Shown: positions 25,825 to 37,837 of the stretch, piece by piece | Position numbering within the stretch: the stretch's first letter is position 1 | Layout of the letters: each line of letters begins with the position of its first letter | Source of the DNA: Syncephalis plumigaleata | Taxonomy: Eukaryota; Zoopagomycota; Zoopagomycetes; Zoopagales; Piptocephalidaceae | Reading direction: 5' to 3' | Length of the DNA stretch: 64,000 nucleotides | NCBI GenBank assembly: GCA_025201365.1 | Contig: JAIXMF010000002.1 | Location: forward strand, 806,001 to 870,000 | Made by a program: the position numbers and the translations under genes | The notes under the pieces: model-generated | Databases searched by the model: none | The model's input: the letters and a program-made list of their open reading frames with translations, nothing else | Told to the model about the DNA's origin: nothing

Positions 25825-27615
25825 CTAGTTTTGCTTCTTCTTCTTCAAGTGATGGCATTGCTGTGCATGCTTCCACCAGTATATCATGGGTACTTTAACT
25901 GCGATATGCCTTATACTGTCCATGGCAATCCATCGATCGCAGTTATGGCATAGGCCTTCATGCAGTTCGGATAGTGCTTCTGTGGAACTACCACTAGACA
26001 CGGAGGAAGCATTGGATGATTCTGGTAATTGCGATAGGCGATGTTTACGTATTTGAACTGGATTACGATATGGCCGTCTAGTCACACAGGAAATGCCATG
26101 GTAAAAGTTCATATGATACCTAATTGGCATGATCGATGTTATCATACGTGTATTCCACGACTGTCGAATACGCACTCACCAATAGCTACTTATCTTTAAG
26201 CGGAACCATGTCGACACGCCTTCCTCGTAGCAAACTGGACATTCGCCTAACTTTGCTCGTCCCTCGCCTTTCACTTTACGTGGCGTGTACATATCCGCAT
26301 GAAATGACGACAGACTATCTATAGATGGCATGCTTTTGAGGTATTTGGCGGGCAGTTGCAATCTAGCTTCTTGTTCATTACTGACACGTTCTCGTTTAAT
26401 CGAGTTTCCCTTGAATGCACCATCCAAATGGCGAGGTGAAGAGGACGAGAAGACTGGCAATGAAATACGCTTGGTAGGATGTTGTGTTGCATTGTCACTG
26501 CTAAATGGGCGATCAATCTTGCCGAATGAATAGTGTACATTATTTGTCAGTCGCTTATACATAAACTATTAGTAATAAAACAAATACCATTACCTTGTCC
26601 TGTCGAGTATTGTGTATACTTGTGTCTTTTACACTAGAATGAATATAGGTGGATGTATTGCTCATTGTTGGTTGCTCGATAGAATCACTCGATAGCTCAG
26701 TCGATGAGCTTGTGTCTGCTCTATTGTCATACGACGTGGCATCATCATCATCATCATCATCTATGATGGATGATGTTGACTTGTAGTGTTGGTTATCGGG
26801 TTGATATTCTGCTTGCAATGAATGCAATGGACTAGTTCGTTCTTCCTCGTCATATGATAGACATGAAGTAGTCTGGTCGCTAGTATAACAACTTGTATGT
26901 GGACTACTACTATCACTTAGCTCGTTGCTTTTCCTTAAAGCAATATCTACTGCAATTCTATTCTCGCCAATGAACTTTGACATATAATGCTGACTAGGAC
27001 TGCCTTGCAAACCATAATAGTCATCATTGCTGGACAACATGGCGTGCGGTGATGATAATGGCGACGATGACGATGACGAAGCTATTGGATGCATTAAGGT
27101 TTGCTTAGGTGTAACCTGACAAATGTTTATTGCACCACCTTGCTCCCGGTCATCACCGTTGAATTCATGGAGTAGCATATCCTCGAGTTGATTAGCATAG
27201 TGATTATCTAAAGCAATATGCTGTATTATCATCAATGTTCCCCTCATAGAATGTGATGAAACCTACCCAGACTGTACATGTCTGTATGCTGCTTGTCCTT
27301 TTCGAAAGCAACTTGTTCTGTCCACTGTGTATGCATATTACCCAAATCGTAGAACGTGGAGATACAGCTCAAATGTTGGGACACGCAGCTATCTAGTGGA
27401 TTGAAGCTATCCAACGCGTGGCTTTGTACTGTAATGCTTTCCACACTCGATCGATTGCTAATGGTGTCTATATGCTAGAAGGATTAGTACGCTATAAACG
27501 AGCAGTCACTCGAACAAATACCGTCTAATATAGACTCGTTATCAATGCCACTGTCACATGATGACAATGTAATCTCTTCTAGGGACCATTCAGGACTAGT
27601 AAGCGTATCCTCCAT
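25825..27615 (-). CDS. Rua1_C-domain (DUF4451) putative transcription regulator
   Basis: It starts at 27615 (MEDTLTSPEWSLEEITLSSC), an acidic, Ser-rich N-terminus. A long disordered middle (26555-27247) contains Ser/Asp runs. The C-terminal zinc-binding domain spans two exons: YTPRKVKGEGRAKLGECPVC and then STWFRLKISSYWYHMNFYHG, ISCVTRRPYRNP, and EGLCHNCDRWIAM before WWKHAQQCH. The order (basic strand, CPxC, W-K-x-S-x-YW-H-x-F-HGI, then CHxC...H...C-H) matches Pfam Rua1_C, named from the Ustilago maydis regulator of ustilagic acid biosynthesis. A regulatory role is family knowledge; the target genes are unknown. A 250-bp divergent spacer separates it from the HAD phosphatase gene. Confidence 0.8.
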
Positions 27616-27865
27616 TCTAGCTATTAGGTGCGGTAAACAAGCATATATCGAGTGTAAGACGTGACATTAAAATTGGAAAATTAAATCCATACATGATTTG
27701 ATTGGATTTAACTGTGTGTGTAACTACTTCGGAGAATGATATGGATATTTACCGTGTCCATTATATCTCACTTTTCTTACTATTAAGTTGCTCCAGCTCT
27801 TTTCTATATACTTCGATAACCAGTGGTGCGTGTAATTCACTTCAACTTTTCGCTTACTTGCTACA

Positions 27866-28905
27866 ATGACCAGAACGCCAACAGCAACTACGGGTACTAC
27901 CACGAATCCGCTAGGCATTCATGTATTTTCCGACTTTGACGGCACTTTATCGTTAGGCGATACTGGCACGATACTCATAGATTACTGCGTCGGTGAGGAA
28001 TTACGCCGTCAGATAGATCTGGAAGTATTCGAAGGGAAGCGTACATTTCGGTAGGTGGTTCCATTCTACCGAGTGACTTACCGCTAACAAACACCACTGC
28101 TCTTGACAGCTCGTTGTGCACGTATCTGTGGGAACGCGTCAATTTAGATTGGGATAAAGTAATCGAACTGCTAGAAAGTACGAGCAATTGATAATGATAT
28201 ATATATGCATAGTATACAGTTGACTCATTGATTGGACTAGATGTATCGTTGGATGAGAAGGCGGTCGATTGTCTAGCATTCTGTCGAGAACACGGCATTC
28301 CATTCACCGTATTAAGCTGGTAAATGAAACGAGAAACAAAAAGAGCTAATCAATCACGCCTACTAATATGACTATTTCACAGTGGTGTTCAATCTATCAT
28401 CGAGTGGTATATAAAGCGAGAGTTGCAAGATCATTGCGCTGATATCACGATTATTGCCAATCAAGCATCGATCAGCAAGGATGGTTGGAGGTTTTTCTTT
28501 CATGATGAAAGGTAGTCAAATGAATACGAAAGAGGATGAGTACTAATACAAATCATATATATATATATGCATACGATAGTGATCATGGACATGATAAGGC
28601 AGCGTGTAAGTGATTGATGCATTCTTGGTAAGTATTTGTCTAATATACATACAATGCTATTAGCAATTAGAAAGGCACGCGAGGCTGCTCGTGCACGCGG
28701 TGATCCATTCTACGCGATATTCCTTGGCGATGGTGTAAGCGATTTGAGTGCAGCACTTGAGGCTGATTTATTACTTGCTAGACGGGGTAAAGACTTGGAA
28801 GCGTATTGCATTCGAGAGAACATATCTCACGAGGCATTCGATACATTTCAGTCCACAATCGATGCAATACATCGCTTAAAGAAGTCCCAGTCATTCTCTA
28901 ATTAA
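27866..28905 (+). CDS. HAD-superfamily phosphatase, YNL010W-like
   Basis: A five- or six-exon gene for a small cytosolic HAD phosphatase. Motif I is HVFSDFDGTLSLGDTGT (catalytic Asp pair DFD). Motif II is near FTVLSCSGVQSIIEWYI, with the exon junction falling inside it. Further on is HDESDHGHDKAA, and motif III/IV is FLGDGVSDLSAALEADLLLA, followed by RRGKDLEAYC and FDTFQ. The same succession occurs in yeast YNL010W and its relatives (PHOSPHO1/MtnX-like group). The substrate is not known with confidence. The last exon junction near 28610-28660 is not resolved. Confidence 0.85.
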
Positions 28906-29142
28906 CCTAGGACGATGTAAGCTAATGATTACGCAATAAATAAAAAGAACATTCCTGTTTGATATAAGAAATAATACATGTTGGTATAGTAAAGATTTAA
29001 CATCAGCTTATGTCAAATTGAATAACAACATGTAACTGCTCTATATTAGATTTACTTTATTATTATTATCAATAAAATAAGCATACGAATGGTGTTAGTC
29101 CTAATGTTTGACTTCTATACTACAAGTCTAATACGCTGATGA
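28906..29142. other. Convergent 3' flanks
   Basis: AT-rich, with AATAAA-like signals on both strands (28937 plus; around 29070-29078 minus). No gene. Confidence 0.55.
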
Positions 29143-29445
29143 CTAGACTCCTTTAATAAGAACGACGGATAGACGGTCTCCTGTTAGGCCCCAGTCTAGA
29201 CGACGGTTCACGAAGAAAGCGAACCATACTGTAGTGGCGATAAACCAGATAGCCGCGCCCACCATGCAATAAGTGTGATACTGGCGTAGTTGCGGTGCAC
29301 GCGGTCCACGCTCTCTTACAGAAGGGTAGAGCCATACCGCAGCCACAATCCATAAGAACGGTAAGAAGGGCAGGCCACCGAGAAACATCTTACGAGCAAC
29401 GTCAGTTATCTCGGCATCATTCATTTTCTGTAATTTCTTTGACAT
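29143..29445 (-). CDS. PSENEN: Gamma-secretase subunit PEN-2
   Basis: 100 residues in one exon, against about 101 for human PEN-2. PEN-2 is the smallest gamma-secretase subunit and triggers presenilin endoproteolysis. Visible: a short N-terminus with an ARKMF motif; a first hydrophobic segment FLGGLPFLPFLWIVAAVWLY (residues 21-40), matching the family LGG-x-x-FLPFLW block; a hydrophilic loop; a second hydrophobic helix (59-79, MVGAAIWFIATTVWFAFFV); and the C-terminal WG-x-x-GD-x-LS motif (85-93). In the last, D90, L92 and S93 fall at the same numbers as the human DYLSF motif. The start is the first Met of the frame. It is divergent from TACO1, 278 bp between start codons. No nearby presenilin, nicastrin or APH-1 is visible. 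Confidence 0.93.
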   Translation of the reverse strand: MSKKLQKMNDAEITDVARKMFLGGLPFLPFLWIVAAVWLYPSVRERGPRAPQLRQYHTYCMVGAAIWFIATTVWFAFFVNRRLDWGLTGDRLSVVLIKGV

Positions 29446-29723
29446 CTTTAACTGCCTAATAATGAGAAGAATAAAGATGGAATGTAAAGTAACCGAATAT
29501 AAGTTGAAAGAGCAATAAACGAATATGTAAAAGAGAGAGAGGAGAGTAAGAGAGAAGAAAGCTTGTTGCTGTTATTGTGTGGTTCTGTCAATTTCAATGA
29601 CCTTTTTCCTTCGAAATGAGATTGGCACACAATTTGTGCTGGACCATTGCTAGCAAGAATTGCTAATTTTATTTTTATTTAACTTGTTGGCATTCTATTA
29701 AGACACTATATATTATTTACATA

Positions 29724-31078
29724 ATGTTACGCGCATTACTAATCAGACCAAGTAATCTAGGAGTGAGGGGTCAGCTTGTACGGTCAGGTGTTGCGCTGTC
29801 GGCCATAGCTACCGAACAACGACGTCATTCGGGACATAGCAAATGGGCTAAAATCAAACGAGCCAAAGGTGCCGCCGATATGAAGCGTAGCGAGCTTTAT
29901 TCCAAGTTGGGTCTAGAAATTGTATCGGCCATTCGATGTAAGTACATGCCATGAGTGTTGCAATTGATATAAACATCATGTCTAGATCAAGGACCGGATC
30001 CTACTTCCAATTTACGCTTGGCCGCTGCTCTTAATAAAGCACGCGCACACTCCTTGCCAAAAGATAATATTGAGAAAGCGTTCAACCGGGTAATACATAC
30101 GTGCATACGTACATTCATACATATGTGTAGACATTACTACATGGTGATATTGCTTATTTATTATATTCTTATACGAATATTTATCTATACATATACAGGC
30201 TGAAGGTAAAAGTCAGGATGGTAGCGCGCTAGAGAATGTCACCTATGAAGCATATGGCGCACATGGGGTTGCACTTATCATGTAAGCAGAGTACATAATT
30301 GATGTAGTAATACTATGAATATAACCATCGACTATAGAGAAGCTGTAACGGACAATCGTACACGTACGGCAATGAGGATACGTTCTACATTAAACAAATT
30401 AGGGTTAGTCATAGTCAGATCAAATATCAAAGAGTAACTGCCTAGTAATCCTAATTAATGATATACATAGTGGACAAATAGCTCAAGTGTCCTATTTATT
30501 CGAACAAAAAGGTCAGTCGATAGATGATGGCAATACACTGACGACTGAATGATGTTTCTTTCCCTTCGACTGTAGGCGTCGTTCAGTTTAGACCATTATC
30601 AAAGAGTACTACTGCTACTGCTACTGCTACTGCTAATGTTGAGGTAGAAGAGAGTACGACGACAGATGCAGATCAATTAAGTGAAGGGGAATTGGATCAA
30701 GCAATGGAAGCAGCGATAGAGGCAGGAGCTGAGGATATAGAAGAAATATCACCAGGTCTACTGGAAGTAAGACACTATTACTAGTATCACTAGTATCAAT
30801 TATTGCCATTGCAAACAATCTAACATTATAATGATTCATTGATCTAGGCTACTTGTGCCGTATCTGAACTGCAAGCCATGTCGCGCAATCTAGCCAATCG
30901 GTCCAACTATCAAATAGAAGCAATTGAACTACGCTACCAGCCGGAAACACCCATTGATGAACCAACAGACGCGGATGCAAAGCACTCTATACGTAGATTG
31001 CTACGTGAGATTAACGACATCGAAGATGTGATACACCTCTACACGAACCTGCCCTCCTCCAGTCCATTATTACCGTAG
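29724..31078 (+). CDS. TACO1: YebC/TACO1 mitochondrial translational activator
   Basis: Multi-exon. The N-terminal ~35 residues are basic and Ser/Ala-rich without acids until the YebC start, as for a mitochondrial presequence. Then comes the YebC signature GHSKWAKIKRAKGAADMKRS, and further GPDPTSNLRLAAALNKARA, NIEKAFNR, and AYGAHGVALIIEAVTDNRTR. Next are MRIRSTLNKLG and SYLFEQKGVVQF, and finally a C-terminal domain with IEAIELRYQPETPIDEP. An Ala-Thr run plus acidic segment (30607-30770) is inserted in domain 3 and is not typical. Bacterial and mitochondrial YebC proteins relieve ribosome stalling on proline-rich stretches; TACO1 supports COX1 translation. Five exons separated by 50-120 bp introns. 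Stop at 31076-31078. Confidence 0.92.
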
Positions 31079-31634
31079 AACCTAGGCCAACTGAACCATT
31101 CTCGGTGATAAAACTCAATATTAGCCAACTAGTATACAATAAAATGCTCTTAACCCGTTTATTTCCCTACTAAACGATAAATACGATTAATTCGAGTGAA
31201 ATGGCAGTATACGAATGTGTTTACCGAATCAATTGCAGTATAATATCATGCCACTATGCTTATAACGTGTGATGGACTGTAACGAATAATAACAAGTGGT
31301 GGTAACCCATGCTTTTTTTTATTTCTTCACCGTTTTCCGATATGAACGTTTCGCAGCTCAACAACCGACGCCGTTCGCATATGGAACAGCACAGCTTTTT
31401 ACTTTTGGCCCTTTTCAGGCGCGGCGGTCTGACCGATAAGCTGTCCCTTTTTCCTTGCTTATTCACTTTCATCCAGCGTCTTTACTTGACAGACGCTCAT
31501 TTGATTTCCGTCATCTTTTCTTTTAGCTGCTAGATTCCATACACCGTATACTTTACACTAGGAGCGGTCTCGTCCATCCTACTAGCTAGCGTCGATACTA
31601 CTACTACTATTATTATTGCTCTATCACTTGTACG
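31079..31634. other. Intergenic
   Basis: 3' flank of TACO1 and upstream region of the C2H2 gene. A 74-codon plus frame (31309-31533) is open but compositionally unremarkable. ACTACT/ATTATT runs lie near 31600. No supported gene. Confidence 0.5.
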
Positions 31635-33366
31635 ATGAGCGATACCACATCGGAAGGTCCTACACTAAGGACGTCGTCAGGTCTGAAGATCCGTATAAAG
31701 CTTTCAGGTCTATCGAGACCAGGTTCAGCCGTGGTATCGCCCGAGTCTTCGCCGAGGACCACTTCCACTGGTTCGGCCACACCAGGCGAGAGTAGTTCGC
31801 ACTTGGACTCGTTAACGACTCTGCCACCACCTGCTGATACGGTAGCATCGAGTGTAGCATCCGTGCTAGATGGAGGTGCGGGTGCCAATGCACGTAAACG
31901 TCGTGCACGTACGAGTGGCGTCTATTCCACGGAACAAGCATCGCCCTCCACGCCACCTGCTCAAAAGCGACGCCGTCGTACGAAGAAGCAAATAGAAGCT
32001 GACCAGGCAGCCGAGTTAGAGTAAGTTCTACACGTCATCTTACTGATGTAACCATTAATTAATCGCATATATGTATATATATATGTATATTATGTACGTG
32101 CATTTATAGTTCCGGAACAACCACACCGTTAAAACCGGAAACAGCCAATGGTGGTGATTATATGAGCTATAACACCAATACGACTACTAGTAATGTCAAT
32201 AATAGTCATAGTAATACACCCACTAGTACTATCAATGACACATTAGGTAGGTTGAATAGTGTATTACTATTATATAGAACTGCTACTAAGGAATGCTATT
32301 ACAATAACAATACTAATAACAATAACAACTCTAATAGCGCGTGGTGAACGAACTACCATGGCATCAGCAGTATCAGCACAATTGAAACAGGCAACGGTAG
32401 TCGATCGCATCAGTTACACATCAGCCGAGTATAAAGCAGCACGACCTCGTCATTGGATTAACCAACCGATGACCATACGTACACTTGGTGGTGGCAGTAT
32501 TCAAATACGAGCATGGCATTCACGTAAGTTATCGTAATGATATACCAATGACGTATATGCATATACACATATAAATGGATACTAATCATGAAGAATAGGT
32601 GATAAATTAACCATGAACAGTGTAGTACGTCAGCCCACTACTTCTACTACAACAGTCAATGGTACTACTATTACTGCCACTACTGCTAGCAATAGTAATA
32701 ATAGTAATAGTAATGCTGCTACTACGGCTACTACCACTATACTAGCACAAGGTGATATTCATCATACATTAGGTATGTATATACATATATATAACATACT
32801 ACTATTCATTAATTGATTAATTATAATTGATAGATGGATTTGATATGAACACAGATGCTAATAATCGACGACCTGCTCTTTATCGTGAAGACTCTGGATT
32901 ATTGGATGTAACTGGACATCCTACATCTACAGATGACGATATCATGTATGTTAACTACCATCATAGCAATAGTCATCTAGGTGGTGCAAGTAGTAATAAT
33001 AATACTAATAGTCACTGTAATAGGAGCAATATGCACATTGGATCAATGATGATAGGATCTGCTATGGGTAATAGTAGCAATAAGAAGGACAAACCGTTTG
33101 CTTGTAGCTATCCAGGTTGTACCCGAGCATTTGGTGATCAACCCGGATTGACCCGACATATTACGGTATCACATGGGGAACGGCCCTACGTATGCGAATA
33201 CGAAGGATGTGATCGTCGATTCTACGATGCAGCCAAATTACGTCGACATCATGGAGCACACGCACGATTGGAGATACAACGTAAGGATAAATTACCTCTT
33301 AATACGGATATATTGCATGGTAAAGCGAGTGGACAGAACTCTGCTGCCGTAGAAACAAGTGGATAG
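31635..33366 (+). CDS. C2H2 zinc-finger chromatin/transcription protein
   Basis: A multi-exon gene starting MSDTTSEGPTLRTSSGLKIR. The N-terminus carries a KIRIKLSG strand motif, Ser/Pro-rich sequence and two basic, NLS-like clusters (ARKRRAR; KRRRRTKKQ). A central conserved-looking block reads RPRHWINQPMTIRTLGGGSI and continues QIRAWHS. Asn/Ser/Thr-rich low-complexity linkers follow. The C-terminus has two adjacent fingers of the C-x4-C-x12-H form: FACSYPGCTRAFGDQPGLTR and YVCEYEGCDRRFYDAAKLRR. The long C-x4-C spacing resembles YY1/Zap1-type fingers. The W-x-TxxG-x-I-x-W block is faintly like the INO80 subunit Ies4, and fission yeast INO80 also has a zinc-finger subunit (Iec1), so an INO80 link is a tentative inference. 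Stop at 33364. Confidence 0.7.
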
Positions 33367-34918
33367 TAGTAGTAATCGTAGGAGGAGGAGGAGGATAGAT
33401 TACACAAAGAGAATAGGTACCATAGAAGAAACTTTGTCTTTTATTATTGCTGCTACTACTACTACTACTACTACTACTATCAATGCATTGCATATCTACA
33501 TACTTTATCTTTTTTACTTTTACTTGCGTTTGTTTATGTCTATTTTGCGAAAATTATTATTTTGAATTATTTCTAAATCAATTATCGAATAAAAGACGAT
33601 TCTATTGGTGAATGAGTTAGGATCAGAATGACCATAGGATTAATTTGATGCATGTGTGTGTATGTGTATTTATAGATTGGCATTATCGTCATCATTATAT
33701 CAATGTGGCATGAGCAGTATCTACCATTTACATCGAGTATTGGAATTTCTATAGTCTGAACACAAGAGCGTATGCTTCGAGTAAATGTGGATACAATTAC
33801 ATTCTTTTTCTATGTTTATATCACGCGATATAAGCAAACCATTTGACAAGGAACGATACATAATTTACGAATAAATTCTATACAATAGTCGTATTCATGC
33901 ATGGCTCTTTGTCCTCTTCACTAAAAGAGCGTGGCATCATTTGTCAATGGCATAACCAGTTGCACTATACCCGATACGGAATTGATGGAGCGGATGATAG
34001 CGCTTTGTCGTTTGCAGGGGATGCATCGTCTGATTATCTCATGCCACTCCCTCCAGACTACTTGAGTACAAGTGGAATTGCGTGCCTATAATCAGTGTGT
34101 GTAACTAGCCTACTGTCAACTGCAAAAGATCAGCGAGCAATGGTGTTAATCTATTGCGTCGTGGTGCTGCAACATTCATCGAACGTGTGCAACTCGTTCG
34201 GCTATACCGTAAAATGATACCATTTTTGATCTGACTGATATACAAACTAGTCACATGGACGCTGATTTGTACATAATAGGCAAAGAGCGTGCCTCTATAC
34301 CAATCATACTAACTGCTTATTTGTCGTCTTTGCAGGCAAAGTCAATGGTGCAGGCGTAAAATACAACCACGCGTTAGCTGCATCACCTGCAGCGTTAATA
34401 TGGTCATTTGCCGCTACTTTGCCTGTAGCCTATGTGTAAATGTAAAATCCGCCGCTTAAGCAATCTTAGAGCGCCGAGTATCTTGCCTAATAACAATAGC
34501 AATTAGTAAATGAGTAGCATGTCAGCGCCATTGAGTACCCTATCAAACAAATGTATTCATCAGGCAATCGAACTAAATGTTAACAAACAAACCTGCCAAA
34601 ATCTAGTTTAGCTGGAAGTCAAGGCCTTTACAGAAATCGTCACAGCGTGCTGCATGCATGTATGTAGGCAGGCTTTTCTTTTTTAACAAATGATTTTATA
34701 AATGTAATCATGCAGTCATTAAGCATGACAGGGATGATAGAAAACAAAAGCCATTGAACATTCAATTGGTACCATATACACGCTTCTTCTTTTCTTTTCT
34801 TCTTCTTCTTTACTTCTTATCATATATTGTGTGTTTTTCTTTGAGTAAATTTTGTAATTAGGAATCATTATCATCATCATCGTAATAATAAATTAATAAT
34901 AAAGTAATAATAATCGAT
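33367..34918. other. Intergenic with weak small ORFs
   Basis: Begins with AGG/AGT repeats and an ACT run (~33451-33480). A 64-codon plus frame at 33897-34091 (ending PPDYLSTSGIACL) and an unlabelled open stretch at 34335-34440 (contains ALAASPAALIWSFAATLPVA, preceded by TTTGCAG) look weakly protein-like, but neither joins to a gene I can define. Confidence 0.4.
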
Positions 34919-35927
34919 ATGCCGATCGATAATAGAGAACCGATTCTTGGTCAAGAATATGTAAATAATGCCACCTGGTTCCTTGGTATACCGCTCTACC
35001 ATTCCGGTGAGATGGAGGCGGTCGATTATATAATGGAATCTCCCGAAGACCTTGCTCGAATTCGAAAACGACTAATGGGCTTTCAAATGCAAGTAGCGCT
35101 TATCATTTGTATGGGCTTCATATTTGCAAGGAACGTCTACCTCTCACTTAGCATGGTTACGACCAACTCACGCCAGCTATCCTCATGGTGCTGCCTGATT
35201 TCGTCCATGTTGGGACTGGGACTGGCCCTATTGACTACTCAGATAGTTGCACCACTCGGTGTAAGTTGTCGAGTTCTATGCTGGTATATTGCCTTGGGCA
35301 TTGGTATATCGCTCATCTGCTGCAGCGCCATCATCCTTCAGAAGGCCTATCTCGTGTTGTGTCGAGCACGCTGGGTAGTGGTCATTGGCGTTATGTGTAT
35401 GCTTCCCCAAGCGGGCTATCCATTCTTTGTGGCCGCCGTATTGCGCTTCACCCTGGAAGATCTCGAGGGATGTGTGGCACACTATCCCATTTCATTTCCA
35501 TGGTACTGGTTCGGCTCGGTCGCACCTATCAACGTGTTGTTCTCCACTGTATTTAGTATGGTTGCCTACAAGCAGTATCGTATGTTCGGTTCGGAGGCAT
35601 GGAAGCGCCTGGCTCAGGAGGGAATTCAAACCATGGCACTTGTTATCCTGTGTAATTTGTTCTGCGGAATGTTCATCTGGTTCGATATTGGCAAATCCTA
35701 TTCCGAATACTTTTTCCTCACTGACTGGTAAGTACTCTATCGATAGTTGCTATGATGATATGCTAAAGTGTAATACTAGGACCATGACCACTACAATCTT
35801 AGTGAGACATTGCTACAACATGCGTAAACTTATTAACTTGTCTCATCGTCCACAGACCGACAATCTAATGAATCTCTCCGATATTAATACCGCAAAAACG
35901 CACATACTATTATCTAACGAGGACTAG
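34919..35927 (+). CDS. Seven-helix membrane protein, orphan receptor-like
   Basis: About 320 residues in two exons. Exon 1 ends at TG/GTAAGT near 35728, and the second exon starts after ATACTAG (35780) to restore DWTMTTTILVRHC. An N-terminal hydrophilic domain of ~50 residues (with a basic RIRKRL helix) precedes about seven hydrophobic segments: VALIICMGFIFARNVYLSL; CLISSMLGLGLALLTTQIV; VLCWYIALGIGISLICCSA; WVVVIGVMCMLPQAGYPFFV; WYWFGSVAPINVLFSTVF; MALVILCNLFCGMFIWF; and the stretch at the splice site. The short polar C-tail fits a cytoplasmic end. The topology is GPCR-like, but I see no motif shared with the two cAMP-receptor-like genes further right. A fungal lineage-specific 7TM family is the best description. 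Confidence 0.7.
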
Positions 35928-36375
35928 ATAGATAAATATTCATTAGCCGAGCAATAGATGCCACCACAAGTATATATATATAAATATAGTGCTGTCAATA
36001 ACTTGTCCTGTATTTACCAAACCTTTCCTGCAATCGTGTGTGTAGTGGCCGTATTCATCAATAAACATTTCTCCTTCTTTCATAGATATGATCATATATC
36101 CTTACTTTGTACAAGTCTGTTACTATTGTAATAATAATGCCATGTAATAGTGAACATTTTATATTGGGATTGACCGTTATCATTATAATCACGAATAACA
36201 TTGGTGTTGTAATGAAAATGATTACATCACTCATTCATTCGCCTATTCGCACTCGCACCTACGCGTACGTCCTCTTTCCTTCTCTGCTTCCCTTTCTTTC
36301 TGGTCAGTATTCATCTCCGTTATTGTTATCATCCCACTTCCTTTGTGCGTATATTCACACTTTCCTGCTTTTAAT
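35928..36375. other. Intergenic
   Basis: 3' flank of the 7TM gene and promoter of SWP1. AT-rich with a TATATATA run near 35973. No supported gene. Confidence 0.55.
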
Positions 36376-37586
36376 ATGGCGTGGATACGACCTACTTTTC
36401 TATTTATCACGGTGCTTCTCGTTAGCTTGCTATTTACCAATCTACTATGGGCACCACACGTAGATGCAGCCAACAAGGGAAAGGAGAAAGCAACCAAGAA
36501 AGCATCGCGTAATACCAAAACTGATGATCGATTTGAATTGGCACTCTCGGATATCACAGTCGATGTTAGCAATCCAAAAGATAACAGCAGAACGCAACAA
36601 GAAAAGTAAGTAACTTACTCGCGATATTAATGCTAGGAGATAACTAGTCTTGTATATTGACTGCTTCCCCTCTCTTTGTAGATTAACCTATCCAACTCAG
36701 TTTGCTAAGCCACTCGTAGTGCAATCGGGTGATCAAATCGATATTGGTCTGCTACTTAACAAGACACCGGTAGGCAACACCAAGACAACTGCCGCCAAGG
36801 GTGTACGCGCGCATCAAGCATTTGTCGTGTTCCGTCCTCAACCTGCCACGGATGCTCAGGCTCATCTGGGTCCTCTAGTTCAACCCTTCCAGTCTACAAT
36901 TAGTGGTAAACATCGAATTAGTCTGATTGCCAATCGATTCGCACGTTACTTCTCGCGTCAGCCAGGTCTCTACGATATTGAAATTATTCTTGGTGTATTT
37001 GGTGACATTGCACCTATTCGTTATTCATTAGGCACGATCGACTTTGCCTTTCCACTGGCCGATCCAACCGATCCAGCTGTCATCGATGATGAAGCGAAAC
37101 GAGCCAAGCAGCGCGCACTAGAAGGACCAAATGATGCCGAGTATCAAGCATTACCAGATATTGTTCATCAGTTCAGTAAGGCGGAGAAAATGCCACCTGT
37201 AATGTTCTCCTTGGGCTATTCCGCCATTGTCTTGTCGCCATGGCTAGTCCTACTCGGTTTGGTAAGTGACATCTAATAGATAGAGGCACAATGCCCATTT
37301 GATTATTGCATCATCATCATCACTAATAGAATCATGATTATAGTGGCAATGGATCGGTGTCAAGCCTAATCAGTTACCCAAGACAACCACGGCTTTCGTA
37401 GCTCATAGTCTATTCTTTGCAAGTATCTCAGGATTCATTCTACTCTATGCTGCTTACTGGGTTAAACTACGTCTATTGCATACGCTGGCTTATGCAGTAC
37501 CATTGACTATCTTCACTGTACTAGTGGGTCGTGTCGCACTCAGTGACGTGGCTCATCGTAGAGTACAGGCTACAAAGTCAGAATAA
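36376..37586 (+). CDS. SWP1: Oligosaccharyltransferase subunit Swp1 / ribophorin II
   Basis: An ER-membrane subunit of the N-glycan transferase. It starts MAWIRPTFLFITVLLVSLLF, an uncleaved-looking or cleavable signal segment ending near VDAANKG. The lumenal beta-rich domain has FELALSDITVDV, FAKPLVVQSGDQIDIGLLL, RAHQAFVVFRP and QPGLYDIEIILGVFGD. The C-terminal membrane part includes PPVMFSLGYSAIVLSPWLVL, then, after an intron (~37261-37343), WQWIGVKPNQ, SGFILLYAAYWVKLRLL and TIFTVLVGRVAL, ending VQATKSE. The lumenal domain is short, as in fungal Swp1, compared with animal ribophorin II. Three exons; stop at 37584. Start chosen at the Met directly before the signal segment. Confidence 0.92.
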
Positions 37587-37837
37587 TAGTGTCATTACCA
37601 TTACTATTATCATCATTAAATGAAACATAATAACATCACATGAATTAAGGAAAAACAGGATAATTTAATATCAAATAATAACAAGTAATGATTGTAATAA
37701 TGTTAGATCATAGCAGAGAACCATTTACGATCAAGTTATATGTACTAGATCAAATACTACAGTGTTGGTAATCGATCATCGTAAAACTATATAATGAGCC
37801 ATATTAATATTCATCGTCATCTATTATATACACTATT

